Below are positions 1 to 6,390 of a stretch of 13,220 nucleotides of DNA, in pieces. Origin of the DNA: an uncultured Eubacteriales bacterium (GTDB lineage: Bacteria; Bacillota; Clostridia; Oscillospirales; Oscillospiraceae); contig USIH01000047.1 in NCBI GenBank assembly GCA_900554705.1, positions 1 to 13,220 on the forward strand, in the 5' to 3' direction. A program made the translations under genes and the position numbers. The first letter of the stretch is position 1, and each line of letters begins with the position of its first letter. The notes below the pieces were generated by a model that worked only from the letters and a program-made list of their open reading frames with translations, ran no database searches and was not told where the DNA came from.

Positions 1-1
1 T

Positions 2-433
2 ATGCACCCGACGTTTATCGGCCACTTCGACCTCGTCACGCGCTTTAACGACCTTCCGGCGGCGCAGGGCGGGCATTATCTCGACGAGGACGACGCGCGC
101 TATTACATGCCCGCGCTTGCGGCGATGGAGCAGCTCGTGCGGCAGGGCGCGGTGTTTGAGGTGAACTGCGGCGCGCTGAACCGCGGCTATAAGCGCCATG
201 CATATCCCTGCCCGCGGCTGCTGCGCGCCCTGCGCGGCTTCGGCGGGGAGATCGTGATAAGCTCCGACGCGCACAGAAAGGAGCTTCTGGACGGCGGCTT
301 TGACATTGCGCTGGAAACGGCGCGGGAGTGCGGCTTTGACCATGTCAACATCCTCACCCGCCGCGGCGATGGGGCGGACAAGCGGCCCGCGCCGCGCGGC
401 CTCTTCTGGCAGACGGTGCCGATAAGAGAATAA
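2..433 (+). CDS. hisJ: Histidinol-phosphatase, PHP/HisJ family (3' part, start lies outside the window)
   Basis: This is the C-terminal 143 residues of a PHP-superfamily metal-dependent phosphoesterase; the reading frame is open to the left edge. Visible PHP landmarks are a metal-binding His in GHFDLVTRF near the start, the segment FEVNCGALNRGY in the middle, and the late metal-ligand motif SSDAH followed by a helix ending in ARECGF. The order GH(F/P)DL, E-N-x-G-x-RG, SDAH and the short C-terminal tail fit the HisJ-type histidinol-phosphatases, which remove phosphate from L-histidinol phosphate in the eighth step of histidine synthesis in the cytoplasm. A general PHP phosphoesterase of another specificity cannot be excluded because the N-terminal HxH motif is missing. 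The gene converges on the minus-strand ClpC-SigE gene and shares its terminator. No other histidine gene is in view. Confidence 0.75.
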   Translation: MHPTFIGHFDLVTRFNDLPAAQGGHYLDEDDARYYMPALAAMEQLVRQGAVFEVNCGALNRGYKRHAYPCPRLLRALRGFGGEIVISSDAHRKELLDGGFDIALETARECGFDHVNILTRRGDGADKRPAPRGLFWQTVPIRE

Positions 434-441
434 TAAAATAT

Positions 442-484
442 GCTCAGGCGGTGCAGCTTTTGACTCTGCACCGCCTGAGCTTTA
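442..484. terminator. Bidirectional intrinsic terminator between convergent genes
   Basis: A perfect 15-bp inverted repeat (arms 442-456 and 466-480, loop of 9) lies between the hisJ-like stop codon (433) and the stop codon of the minus-strand gene (482-484). It is flanked by AATAAAATA on the left and TTTAT on the right, so an RNA from either strand would carry a GC-rich hairpin followed by a U-containing tail. The right arm runs almost into the stop codon of the minus gene. Confidence 0.85.
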
Positions 485-2452
485 TACCTGCGAAAGACGC
501 AGCATTTCCTTCCGGAGGTGGCCGATTATGCGCTTTTCGAGGCGGCTTATGTAGCTTTGCGAAATGCCCATTATATCGGCGACCTCTTTCTGCGTGTATT
601 CGCGTCCGTCGGGCAGACCGAAGCGCATCAGGATTATGCGCTTTTCCCGCTCGTTCAGCGTGTCTATGGCCTCCATCAGCATCTGTTTATCCGCGTCGTC
701 CTCAAGCGGCCGGGCAACCTCGTCCTCATCCGTGCCGAGGATGTCGGACAGCAGAAGCTCGTTCCCGTCCCAGTCGGTGTTGAGCGGCTCGTCAAAGCTT
801 ATCTCTGTGCGCTGGGCGTTTATCTTGCGCAGGTACATGAGTATCTCGTTTTCGATGCAGCGCGAGGCGTATGTGGCAAGCTTGATGTTCTTTGACGAGT
901 TGAAGGTGTTCACGGCCTTTATAAGCCCTATCGTGCCGATGGAGATGAGATCTTCAATGTTGATGCCGGTGTTTTCAAAGCGTTTGGAGATATACACCAC
1001 GAGGCGCAGATTGTGCTCAATAAGCAGCTTTTTCGCGTCCTCGTCCCCGCCCTCCGCCGCGCGGACGGCGGCCTCCTGCCCGATCACGCGCTCGGAGAGC
1101 GTCTGCTCCAGCGTGAGCAGGCGCTGCTTTTCCGAACAGGTGAGCATCCCCACGGGAATGCCCGTGCGCGCCGCGACCGTCGCGGCGATATCCTGCCGCG
1201 TCACGCTCTGCCGTTTCGGACAGACTTGCAGCGCGTTGCGCAGCTCGGCAGCGCGCTCATAAGCGCCGTCGCGCACCGCCTCGTGCAGCTGCTGCGCAAG
1301 CGCCTCCTCCCGTCCGCCAAGGCGCGCCATTTTGGCACGCGCCGCCGCCTCATCGAGCAGGTCGAGCGCCTTGTCCGGCAGAAATCGGTCAGCCAGATAG
1401 CGGCAGGAAAGCTCAACGGCGGCGCTCACCGCCTCCTCGGTCAGGCTGATATGATGGTGTGCCTCCAGCTCCGGCACAAGAGAGCGCAGGATCAGCCGCG
1501 TCGCCTCGCGGCTCGGCTCGTCGACCTGCACCGTGCGGAAGCGCCGCTCCAGCGCGGCATCCTTTTCGATGCACTTGCGGTATTCCTCCAGCGTCGTCGC
1601 GCCGATGAGCTGTAGCTCGCCGCGCCCCAAGGCGGGCTTGAGCAAATTGGCCGCGTCGATCGCGCCCTCGGCCGCACCCGCGCCGACCAGCGTATGCATC
1701 TCATCGACGAAGAGGATCACATTCTGTGCCCGACGCACCTCGGCCAAAATATCGCGCACGCGCTCCTCAAACTCGCCGCGATACTTCGTTCCGGCGATCA
1801 CGCTTGCCATATCGAGGGAAAACAGGCGTTTGCCTTGCAGCTGCTCCGGCACGCGCCCCTGCGCGATATACTGCGCGACCCCCTCGACGATGGCGGTCTT
1901 GCCGACGCCCGGCTCGCCGATGAGCGCGGGGTTGTTTTTATGTTTGCGCGAAAGGATCTGCAGCACCGTCTCGATCTCACGCCGTCGACCGGCCACCGGC
2001 GGCAGCTCCGTCGCCCGCTGCACCAGATCCACGCCGAATTGCTCCAAAAGGCGCGTATTTTGCACGATTTTTTCCCTTCCTTCCTCACACAGGTCGCTAA
2101 AAAGCAGCGATGTGTCCACACCGCAGGCACGCAGCACGCGGCACGCTCCGCCCTCCGGCGCGCGCAGCAGCTCCGCAAGGAGCCGTTTGGGCGTCTGATA
2201 GGGCGCGGCAAGCGCACGCAGGCAGTGCGGCGAAAACCCCTGCGCCGTTCGCGTCTGCCGTGCGCCCATGTCGCACAGATCGACCGTGCGATACAGCAGC
2301 TCCGCCTGTCCGACCTCCTGCCGCAGCAGCAGACCGGCGATCTCCGGCTCTGTCATGACGGCCGCAAGCAAAAAATGCTCCGAACCGACATAACTGTGCC
2401 CCAGCACGCAGGCCAGCGCCCACGCCTGCCGGATCATTTCGCCCACCGCCAT
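482..2452 (-). CDS. clpC/sigE: ClpC-type AAA+ N-terminal half fused in frame to the C-terminal part of sporulation sigma-E
   Basis: One 656-residue frame holds two unrelated proteins. Residues 1-130 are a divergent Clp N domain; 150-375 a complete ClpC first ATPase module (Walker A G179-K185-T, Walker B ILFVDE ending D250-E251, RR at 303-304); 385-408 a UVR-like segment; 417-467 the linker into the second module, ending at [11 protein letters not shown]. From about residue 468 the sequence is SigE: region 2 ([28 protein letters not shown]), region 3 ([19 protein letters not shown]) and the region 4 helix-turn-helix ([19 protein letters not shown], about 621-639). ClpC D2 (normally about 350 residues) and roughly 50 N-terminal SigE residues, including the membrane-targeting pro-sequence, are absent. 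ClpC normally unfolds substrates for ClpP; SigE directs early mother-cell transcription. Start chosen at 2452 because GGAGG (2462-2466) lies 9 nt upstream; a longer frame to 2698 would overlap the ferredoxin gene. Domain calls are secure; whether the fusion is real is open. Confidence 0.8.
   Translation of the reverse strand: MAVGEMIRQAWALACVLGHSYVGSEHFLLAAVMTEPEIAGLLLRQEVGQAELLYRTVDLCDMGARQTRTAQGFSPHCLRALAAPYQTPKRLLAELLRAPEGGACRVLRACGVDTSLLFSDLCEEGREKIVQNTRLLEQFGVDLVQRATELPPVAGRRREIETVLQILSRKHKNNPALIGEPGVGKTAIVEGVAQYIAQGRVPEQLQGKRLFSLDMASVIAGTKYRGEFEERVRDILAEVRRAQNVILFVDEMHTLVGAGAAEGAIDAANLLKPALGRGELQLIGATTLEEYRKCIEKDAALERRFRTVQVDEPSREATRLILRSLVPELEAHHHISLTEEAVSAAVELSCRYLADRFLPDKALDLLDEAAARAKMARLGGREEALAQQLHEAVRDGAYERAAELRNALQVCPKRQSVTRQDIAATVAARTGIPVGMLTCSEKQRLLTLEQTLSERVIGQEAAVRAAEGGDEDAKKLLIEHNLRLVVYISKRFENTGINIEDLISIGTIGLIKAVNTFNSSKNIKLATYASRCIENEILMYLRKINAQRTEISFDEPLNTDWDGNELLLSDILGTDEDEVARPLEDDADKQMLMEAIDTLNEREKRIILMRFGLPDGREYTQKEVADIMGISQSYISRLEKRIIGHLRKEMLRLSQV
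1043..1063 (-). other. ClpC/SigE junction
   Basis: On the minus strand the reading passes from [11 protein letters not shown], the opening of a ClpC second ATPase module, to [14 protein letters not shown], which is SigE from around residue 52 of the Bacillus protein. The switch falls in a GC-rich stretch coding for A-V-R-A-A-E-G-G-D. No stop, frameshift, repeat or insertion-sequence end is visible at the join. A short GC-rich stretch shared by the two parent genes could explain either a recombination or a misassembly. Confidence 0.7.
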
Positions 2453-2461
2453 TTCCTCTCG

Positions 2462-2466
2462 CCTCC
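2462..2466 (-). promoter_or_regulatory. Ribosome binding site fixing the start of the ClpC-SigE gene
   Basis: The minus strand reads GGAGG, 9 nt before the ATG at 2452. This decides the start against the longer frame that reaches 2698 and against the inner ATG at 2437. Confidence 0.7.
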
Positions 2467-2538
2467 GATCTTCCGCAGAGGATTTTTGCCAAGCGCGGAA
2501 CAAAATATACGATTTTTCCTCTTTTCTATATTTTCCAT

Positions 2539-2566
2539 TTGCTTTTTCGGAAAAAGATGATAGAAT
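2539..2566 (+). promoter_or_regulatory. Promoter of the ferredoxin gene
   Basis: TTGCTT at 2539-2544, a 16-nt spacer, and TAGAAT at 2561-2566 match a vegetative promoter. A TGN extension (TGA, 2558-2560) precedes the -10 box. The start codon at 2601 leaves a leader of about 28 nt that contains the ribosome binding site AGGGAGG (2586-2592). The 148-nt gap between the divergent genes is AT-rich compared with the coding DNA; no equally good minus-strand promoter for the ClpC-SigE gene was found. Confidence 0.6.
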
Positions 2567-2600
2567 GAATGTAACCTGAATACATAGGGAGGCGTAAACT

Positions 2601-2771
2601 ATGGCACATTTCATTACTGACGCTTGCGTAAAGTGCGGCACCTGCGCGGATACCTGCCCGCTGGGCATCATCTCCGAGGGCGACGAGAAGTACGTCATCG
2701 ACGCCGATCAGTGCGTCGACTGCGGTTCTTGCGCCGCCGTCTGCCCGGTCGAAGCGATCGAAGAGCAGTAA
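2601..2771 (+). CDS. Small 2[4Fe-4S] ferredoxin
   Basis: This 56-residue protein is a clostridial-type bacterial ferredoxin, a soluble low-potential electron carrier. Two symmetrical cluster motifs are complete: C9-x2-C12-x2-C15-x3-C19-P and C38-x2-C41-x2-C44-x3-C48-P. Length (about 55 residues) and the internal two-fold repeat are standard for the family, whose usual partners are pyruvate:ferredoxin oxidoreductase, hydrogenase and other anaerobic redox enzymes; the partner here cannot be told from the neighbourhood. Translation starts at the ATG 8 nt after AGGGAGG, behind its own promoter. The next gene begins 42 nt downstream, beyond a hairpin, so co-transcription is possible but may be reduced. 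Confidence 0.95.
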   Translation: MAHFITDACVKCGTCADTCPLGIISEGDEKYVIDADQCVDCGSCAAVCPVEAIEEQ

Positions 2772-2776
2772 GATTG

Positions 2777-2806
2777 ACCGGTCTGTACCCGTCGGTGCAG
2801 GCCGGT
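2777..2806 (+). other. RNA hairpin between ferredoxin and trmN6
   Basis: Arms 2777-2789 and 2794-2806 form a 13-bp stem with two G-U wobble pairs and a 4-nt loop (2790-2793). No T-run follows, so it is not a normal intrinsic terminator. It sits where the ribosome binding site of the next gene should be, ending 7 nt before its ATG. It may slow transcription, process or stabilise the ferredoxin mRNA, or limit translation of trmN6. Confidence 0.55.
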
Positions 2807-2813
2807 TATCGCT

Positions 2814-3503
2814 ATGACTGAGCAAATCGGCTCTCTGCGTCTGACCGTTCCCGACGGCGCCTTCCCCTTGGGAACGGACTCCATGCTGCTGGCGCAGTTT
2901 CTCACCCTGTCCAAGGGTGCCCGCGTCGCAGATCTCTGCTCCGGCGTTGGAACGCTGGGGCTGCTTTTGTGCGCCCGTGAGGAGACGTGCAGCGTCGTCG
3001 GCGTGGAGCGCGACGCGCTTTCGCACGAAGCGGCGCTGGAAAACATCCGGCAAAACGGCCTTGCGGCGCGGCTATCCTCCGTGCTGGGCGACGCCGCCTA
3101 CGCGCCGCTGCCGACCGGCGGCTTTGACTGCGTGATCGCAAACCCACCCTATTTTCCCGACGGCGGCGGTATGCGCGCCGCGAGAGCCGGCCGCTGCGAG
3201 GACGCCCTGACGCCGGAGGCACTGTGCCGCACGGCCGGGCGGCTGCTGCGCTACGGCGGCCGCTTCGCGCTGGTGCACCGCCCCGAACGACTGTGCGATA
3301 TATTCTGCGCTCTGCGCGCGGGCGGCATGGAGCCGAAGCGCATCCGGCTCGTGCGCCATCGCGCAGACAGTGCGCCTTGCCTCGTGCTGACTGAAGCGAC
3401 GCGCGGCGGAAAGGCCGGTCTGCGCTGGCAGGCGGATCTGATCGAATTTTTACAGGACGGCGCGCCCTCGGCGGACTACCGCGCCGCGTACCATATGAGG
3501 TGA
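2814..3503 (+). CDS. trmN6: tRNA (adenine-N6)-methyltransferase, TrmN6/YabB family
   Basis: A 229-residue class I SAM-dependent N6-adenine methyltransferase of the TrmN6/YabB group; the E. coli relative methylates A37 of tRNA1(Val). Motif I reads VADLCSGVGTLGL (residues 38-50), the acidic ribose-binding residue is E65 in VVGVERD, and the catalytic N6-adenine motif NPPY is at 110-113, followed by F. Length is slightly short of the usual 240-250. The neighbour rsmI follows 6 nt downstream; yabB and rsmI (yabC) are neighbours in Bacillus too, which supports the family call. The ATG at 2814 is the only common start codon before the in-frame stop at 2775-2777. It lacks a Shine-Dalgarno sequence, and a hairpin occupies that position, so expression is probably low. 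The exact tRNA substrate in Clostridia is not known from sequence. Confidence 0.85.
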   Translation: MTEQIGSLRLTVPDGAFPLGTDSMLLAQFLTLSKGARVADLCSGVGTLGLLLCAREETCSVVGVERDALSHEAALENIRQNGLAARLSSVLGDAAYAPLPTGGFDCVIANPPYFPDGGGMRAARAGRCEDALTPEALCRTAGRLLRYGGRFALVHRPERLCDIFCALRAGGMEPKRIRLVRHRADSAPCLVLTEATRGGKAGLRWQADLIEFLQDGAPSADYRAAYHMR

Positions 3504-3509
3504 CAAACC

Positions 3510-4337
3510 ATGGCCGGAACACTGACGCTCGTGCCGACGCCCATCGGCAACCTTTCCGACATTTCTCCGCGCTGTCGTCAGGCGCTGCAAGACGCGGACT
3601 TTATCGCCGCCGAAGACACGCGCGTGACGCTGCGGCTGCTGAACCATCTGGGCATAAAAAAGCCGCTCGTGAGCTACTATGAGCACAACAAGCAGTTTCG
3701 CGGGGAGCAGATCCTCGCGCGCATCCTCGCCGGTGAGAACTGCGCGCAGGTCTCCGACGCCGGAAGCCCCGCCATCTCCGATCCCGGCGAGGATCTGGTG
3801 CGGCTGTGCGCCGAAAACGGCGTGACCGTCAGCGCCGTCCCCGGGCCGTGCGCGGCAATCACCGCGCTGAGTATCTCGGGTCTGCCGACCGGCCGCTTCA
3901 CCTTCGAGGGCTTTCTTTCCGTCAACAAGAAGTCCCGACAGGCGCATTTGGACGGCCTGCGAAACGAAACGCGCACGATGATCTTCTATGAAGCGCCGCA
4001 CAAGCTGCCGATCACCCTTGCCGACCTCTGCCGCGCCTTCGGCGGAGAGCGCCGCGTTGCGCTGTGCCGCGAGCTGACAAAGCTGCACGAGGAGGTGCAG
4101 CGCATGACGCTGCAAGAAGCGGTCGAGACGTGCGTCGCGCCGCGCGGCGAGTATGTGCTCATTGTCGAAGGCGCGCCGGAGACACCGCCGACGCCCGCCG
4201 TGACGCCGGAGACGGCGCTGGCGCTCATGGAAGCGCTGCTGGCGCAGGGCGTCAGCCGAAAGGACGCCGCGCGCCGCGTCGCGGAGCAGACGGGACTTCC
4301 GAAGAACACGCTCTACGACCTGACGCTGCACAAATAA
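3510..4337 (+). CDS. rsmI: 16S rRNA (cytidine1402-2'-O)-methyltransferase RsmI
   Basis: A 275-residue SAM-dependent methyltransferase of the tetrapyrrole-methylase fold. RsmI adds the 2'-O-methyl group of C1402 in 16S rRNA at the decoding centre. Family landmarks are in order: PTPIGNL near the N-terminus, AAEDTR, VSDAGSPAISDPG, VPGPCAAITALSISGLP, FEGFL and FYEAPHK. The C-terminal 30 residues (GVSRKDAARRVAEQTGLPKN) form the small RsmI helix-turn-helix domain. Length matches the family (about 275-290). An AGGTG just upstream overlaps the stop of trmN6 (6 nt between genes), so the two are co-transcribed. A hairpin terminator follows directly. Confidence 0.95.
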   Translation: MAGTLTLVPTPIGNLSDISPRCRQALQDADFIAAEDTRVTLRLLNHLGIKKPLVSYYEHNKQFRGEQILARILAGENCAQVSDAGSPAISDPGEDLVRLCAENGVTVSAVPGPCAAITALSISGLPTGRFTFEGFLSVNKKSRQAHLDGLRNETRTMIFYEAPHKLPITLADLCRAFGGERRVALCRELTKLHEEVQRMTLQEAVETCVAPRGEYVLIVEGAPETPPTPAVTPETALALMEALLAQGVSRKDAARRVAEQTGLPKNTLYDLTLHK

Positions 4338-4378
4338 GACGACCCGCTCACCGTATAAAACGGAGAGCGGGTTGTTGC
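4338..4378. terminator. Terminator between convergent rsmI and dpaL
   Basis: The core arms ACCCGCTC (4342-4349) and GAGCGGGT (4365-4372) pair perfectly. The stem extends outward through C4340-G4374 and A4339-T4375 with wobbles, and inward by three more pairs after an A-A mismatch, leaving an AT-rich loop (TATAAAA). Tails are only moderately T-rich on either strand (TTGTTGCATATTT on plus, CTTATTTG on minus). It serves both convergent genes. Confidence 0.7.
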
Positions 4379-4387
4379 ATATTTGCC

Positions 4388-5632
4388 TTATTTGCGGATG
4401 CGGTAGCGATCCGGCACGGGATCCTTGCCGTCCCAGAGGATCCGGCGGAACTCGATGGGATCGGTATTGCCCTCGGTGTTGATCATCAGCACCTGCGCGT
4501 TCTGATCCAAATGGAGCACGCGCTTTAGCTCGGGGTCGATCTCGTCGGTGCACAGGGCAAAGAGCGTGCCGAGCGGCACCGCGCCGCTCTCGCCGCTGAC
4601 GATCATCGGGTCGCCGTGCAGCGGAACGCCCAAAATGCGCATGCCGCGCGCCGCAACGTTATCCGGCACTTTGATGAACACGTCCGCATTGTCCTTCAGA
4701 ATATCGAAAGCGACGGGCGAGGGATCGCCGCAGGCAAGCCCCGCCATGATGGTATTGAGGTCGCCCTTGACACTGTGGCACTTGCCGTCTCCGGCGGCGA
4801 TGGAAGCATAGACACACGCCGCCTTATCCGGCTCGACGATGACAAACAGCGGCGGATCGTTCGGGAAGAGCGCGCTGTAAAAGCCGACAACGCTTGCCGC
4901 CATTGCGCCGACACCAGCCTGTAGGAAAACATGGGTGGGCTTGACCAGCCCCAGACCGGAAAGCTGCTCCTGCGTCTCCAAAAGGATGGAGGTATAGCCC
5001 TGCATGATCCAGCTCGGGATCTCCTCGTAGCCCGGCCACGAGGTATCGGAAACGACATACCAGCCGTTCTCCTGCGCGTCCTTCGCGGCCTGACGCACCG
5101 CGTCGTCGTAGTTGCCGTCTACGACCGTCACCTCCGCGCCGAAGCGGCGGATAGCGTCGATGCGCGGCTGGCTGGTCTCGCTGTGCACATAGATCTTGCA
5201 CGGATGGTTGAGCTTCTGGCACGCCCACGCAAGGCCGCGCCCATGGTTGCCGTCCGTTGCGGAGCAGAAGACGACGTTGCCCAGCTTGTCGTGGCACTCC
5301 TTGCTGACCAGATAGTCAAACGACAGATCCTCGCCCTCTCTGCCCAGCAGCTTGCGCACCAAGCGATAAATGGCATAGGAGCCGCCCATGACCTTGAAGG
5401 AATTCATATTAAGGCGCTCCGCCTCGTTCTTTACGTAAATGCCGCCGAGGCCGAGTAGCTGCGCCAAATTGGGCAGCGCCACCAGCGGGGTCATCCGGTA
5501 GTCGGGGATCTGACGGTGGAATCTCCGCGCATCACGCGCGCGCTCCATGGTAAACAGCTCCTTTGCGCGCGTGGGATCCTTGCGCGAAAGATCGCCGTCG
5601 TTATGAATGATGAACTGGAAATCATTTTTCAT
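4388..5632 (-). CDS. dpaL: Diaminopropionate ammonia-lyase
   Basis: A 414-residue fold-type II PLP enzyme that splits 2,3-diaminopropionate into pyruvate and two ammonia (EC 4.3.1.15); the E. coli YgeX enzyme is about 398 residues. The PLP lysine is K80 in NSFKVMGG, the acid/base aspartate is D127 in SATDGNHGRG, and a second active-site aspartate is D196 in VSDTSWPGYEEIP. The pattern TDGNHGRG with DTSWPGYEEIP separates it from threonine dehydratases. Near the C-terminus SGESGAVPLGTL is the conserved cofactor-phosphate region. Translation starts at 5632, 10 nt after AGGAG (minus strand). The gene is monocistronic here. It probably supports use of diaminopropionate as a nitrogen and carbon source or its detoxification; no partner gene for purine or amino acid catabolism is in view. 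Confidence 0.93.
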   Translation of the reverse strand: MKNDFQFIIHNDGDLSRKDPTRAKELFTMERARDARRFHRQIPDYRMTPLVALPNLAQLLGLGGIYVKNEAERLNMNSFKVMGGSYAIYRLVRKLLGREGEDLSFDYLVSKECHDKLGNVVFCSATDGNHGRGLAWACQKLNHPCKIYVHSETSQPRIDAIRRFGAEVTVVDGNYDDAVRQAAKDAQENGWYVVSDTSWPGYEEIPSWIMQGYTSILLETQEQLSGLGLVKPTHVFLQAGVGAMAASVVGFYSALFPNDPPLFVIVEPDKAACVYASIAAGDGKCHSVKGDLNTIMAGLACGDPSPVAFDILKDNADVFIKVPDNVAARGMRILGVPLHGDPMIVSGESGAVPLGTLFALCTDEIDPELKRVLHLDQNAQVLMINTEGNTDPIEFRRILWDGKDPVPDRYRIRK

Positions 5633-5650
5633 GGTCGTTTCTCTCCTGTC

Positions 5651-5689
5651 CGTTATTCTTTAAGTAATATAACGTGATAGCAGTGTCAA
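5651..5689 (-). promoter_or_regulatory. Promoter and operator-like region of dpaL
   Basis: On the minus strand an exact TTGACA lies at 5689-5684. No strong -10 box sits at the best distance; the nearest is TACTTA at 5666-5661 after 17 nt, so the -10 assignment is weak. Around that place a 24-bp inverted repeat has perfect 6-bp arms CGTTAT (5651-5656) and ATAACG (5669-5674), the size and position of a repressor or activator site. No regulator gene is adjacent. Confidence 0.35.
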
Positions 5690-5758
5690 AAATCACCGCA
5701 TTTTAATTATAGCACATCGTCTCCCGTTTGGCAAGCCCCAAGCAGCGCGGGATTTTGC

Positions 5759-5787
5759 TTGACAAGGTGCGCGACGATTGGTATACT
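5759..5787 (+). promoter_or_regulatory. Strong promoter of the ECF transporter operon
   Basis: An exact -35 box TTGACA (5759-5764), a 17-nt spacer and TATACT (5782-5787) form a near-consensus vegetative promoter. Transcription would start at about 5793-5795, giving a leader of about 80 nt before the ATG at 5875. The rest of the 242-nt gap between dpaL and this operon holds the dpaL control region and an AT-rich stretch with no gene. Confidence 0.85.
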
Positions 5788-5801
5788 GATGGGTGGAAGC
5801 G

Positions 5802-5830
5802 CCGTTTCGGGCGAAAACCGCAAAAAACGG
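5802..5830 (+). promoter_or_regulatory. Leader hairpin upstream of the attenuator (possible anti-terminator or sensing element)
   Basis: CCGTTT (5802-5807) can pair with AAACGG (5825-5830), enclosing CGG (5808-5810) paired with CCG (5818-5820), loop GCGAAAA and a CAA bulge. The last three bases of this stem (5828-5830) are also the base of the terminator hairpin that follows, so the two structures compete there. It does not match a riboswitch family I can recognise; in particular no cobalamin box is present. Confidence 0.4.
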
Positions 5831-5861
5831 ATGTTGCAGGCCTGCAATGTCCGCATTTTTT
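5828..5861 (+). terminator. Intrinsic terminator in the leader of the ECF operon (attenuator)
   Basis: Bases 5828-5838 pair with 5843-5853 in an unbroken 11-bp stem (two G-U wobbles) around a GGCC loop, and six Ts follow at 5856-5861. It lies between the strong promoter and the ribosome binding site AGGAG (5865-5869) of the first gene. Reading through it is therefore needed to express the operon, the usual arrangement of transcription attenuation. Confidence 0.8.
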
Positions 5862-5874
5862 ATCAGGAGACCGG

Positions 5875-6390
5875 ATGAAAAAGAATCTTCTTCTGCTGCT
5901 CGTCGCGGCGCTCGTGCTCTATGTGCTGCTCTCGGGCGTAAAAATACAATCCGTCGAGGAATACTACCAGACGCATCTGGAGGACATCAAGGAAGACAGC
6001 CAAACCGTCACCCTCAGCATCCGCTGCGACGCGGCGCTCGAGCAGCCGCTTTCGGACGAGCTGCGGGCGCTTCTGCCCGAAGACGGCGAGATCCTGCCAC
6101 CGACGCGCTATGTGCTGCGCTCCGGCGACAGCGTGCTCGACATTCTGCTGCGCGCCGTCCGCCACGAGCGCATCGCGCTGGAGTATCAGGGCACGACCGC
6201 GCTCGGCGGCGCTTATGTCGAGGGGATCTTGTACCTGTATGAGTTTTCCTGCGGCCCCGCCTCCGGCTGGGTCTATCGGGTCAACGGCACGATGCCCAAT
6301 GTCAGCTGCTCGCGCTGTCTGCCGGAGGACGGCGATGTGATCGAGTGGATATACACCTGCAACTTGGGGCAGGATGTGGAGGGATCATGA
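5875..6390 (+). CDS. Membrane-anchored DUF4430 domain protein of an ECF transporter operon
   Basis: A 171-residue protein with a basic start (MKK) and a hydrophobic segment at about 4-20 without a lipobox, so it is anchored by an uncleaved or cleaved signal outside the cell. After a variable stretch, the C-terminal half (about 75-165) matches the DUF4430 pattern: SGDSVLDILLRA, a Tyr-rich strand, then ASGWVYRVNG, a Cys pair in SCSRC, and LPEDGDVIEWIYT. DUF4430 is related to the C-terminal domain of intrinsic factor and transcobalamin, which clamps vitamin B12, and such genes accompany ECF transporters in Clostridia. It may present substrate to the S component; this is inference. Start is set by AGGAG at 5865-5869. 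Its stop overlaps the ecfT start (ATGA), showing translational coupling. Confidence 0.8.
   Translation: MKKNLLLLLVAALVLYVLLSGVKIQSVEEYYQTHLEDIKEDSQTVTLSIRCDAALEQPLSDELRALLPEDGEILPPTRYVLRSGDSVLDILLRAVRHERIALEYQGTTALGGAYVEGILYLYEFSCGPASGWVYRVNGTMPNVSCSRCLPEDGDVIEWIYTCNLGQDVEGS

Noticed and set aside
451..2560. Long plus-strand open frames opposite the ClpC-SigE gene (for example 1533-2198 and 1694-2560)
   Set aside because: They are antisense shadows of a GC-rich coding region with low-complexity Arg/Ser-rich translations, no ribosome binding sites and no recognisable domains.
2453..2698. Longer reading frame of the ClpC-SigE gene, starting at 2698
   Set aside because: It would run through the divergent ferredoxin gene and promoter, its extra 82 residues resemble no ClpC N-terminus, and a good ribosome binding site fixes the start at 2452.
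3450..4553. Minus-strand 367-residue open frame opposite rsmI
   Set aside because: It covers rsmI and the convergent terminator and overlaps dpaL in another frame; its Arg-rich translation shows no family motif.
5800..5829. H-type pseudoknot like that of preQ1 riboswitches, with an A-rich third loop
   Set aside because: The only pairing I can draw leaves no nucleotides for the first loop, so it is sterically poor; the nested hairpin fits better.
5728..5874. Longer reading frame of the DUF4430 gene, starting at 5728
   Set aside because: It would cover the promoter and the terminator of the leader; the ATG at 5875 has AGGAG at the right distance and opens a proper signal segment.
5790..5874. 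Cobalamin riboswitch in the ECF operon leader
   Set aside because: The leader is only about 80 nt, the B12 box is absent, and none of the usual conserved junction segments can be found.
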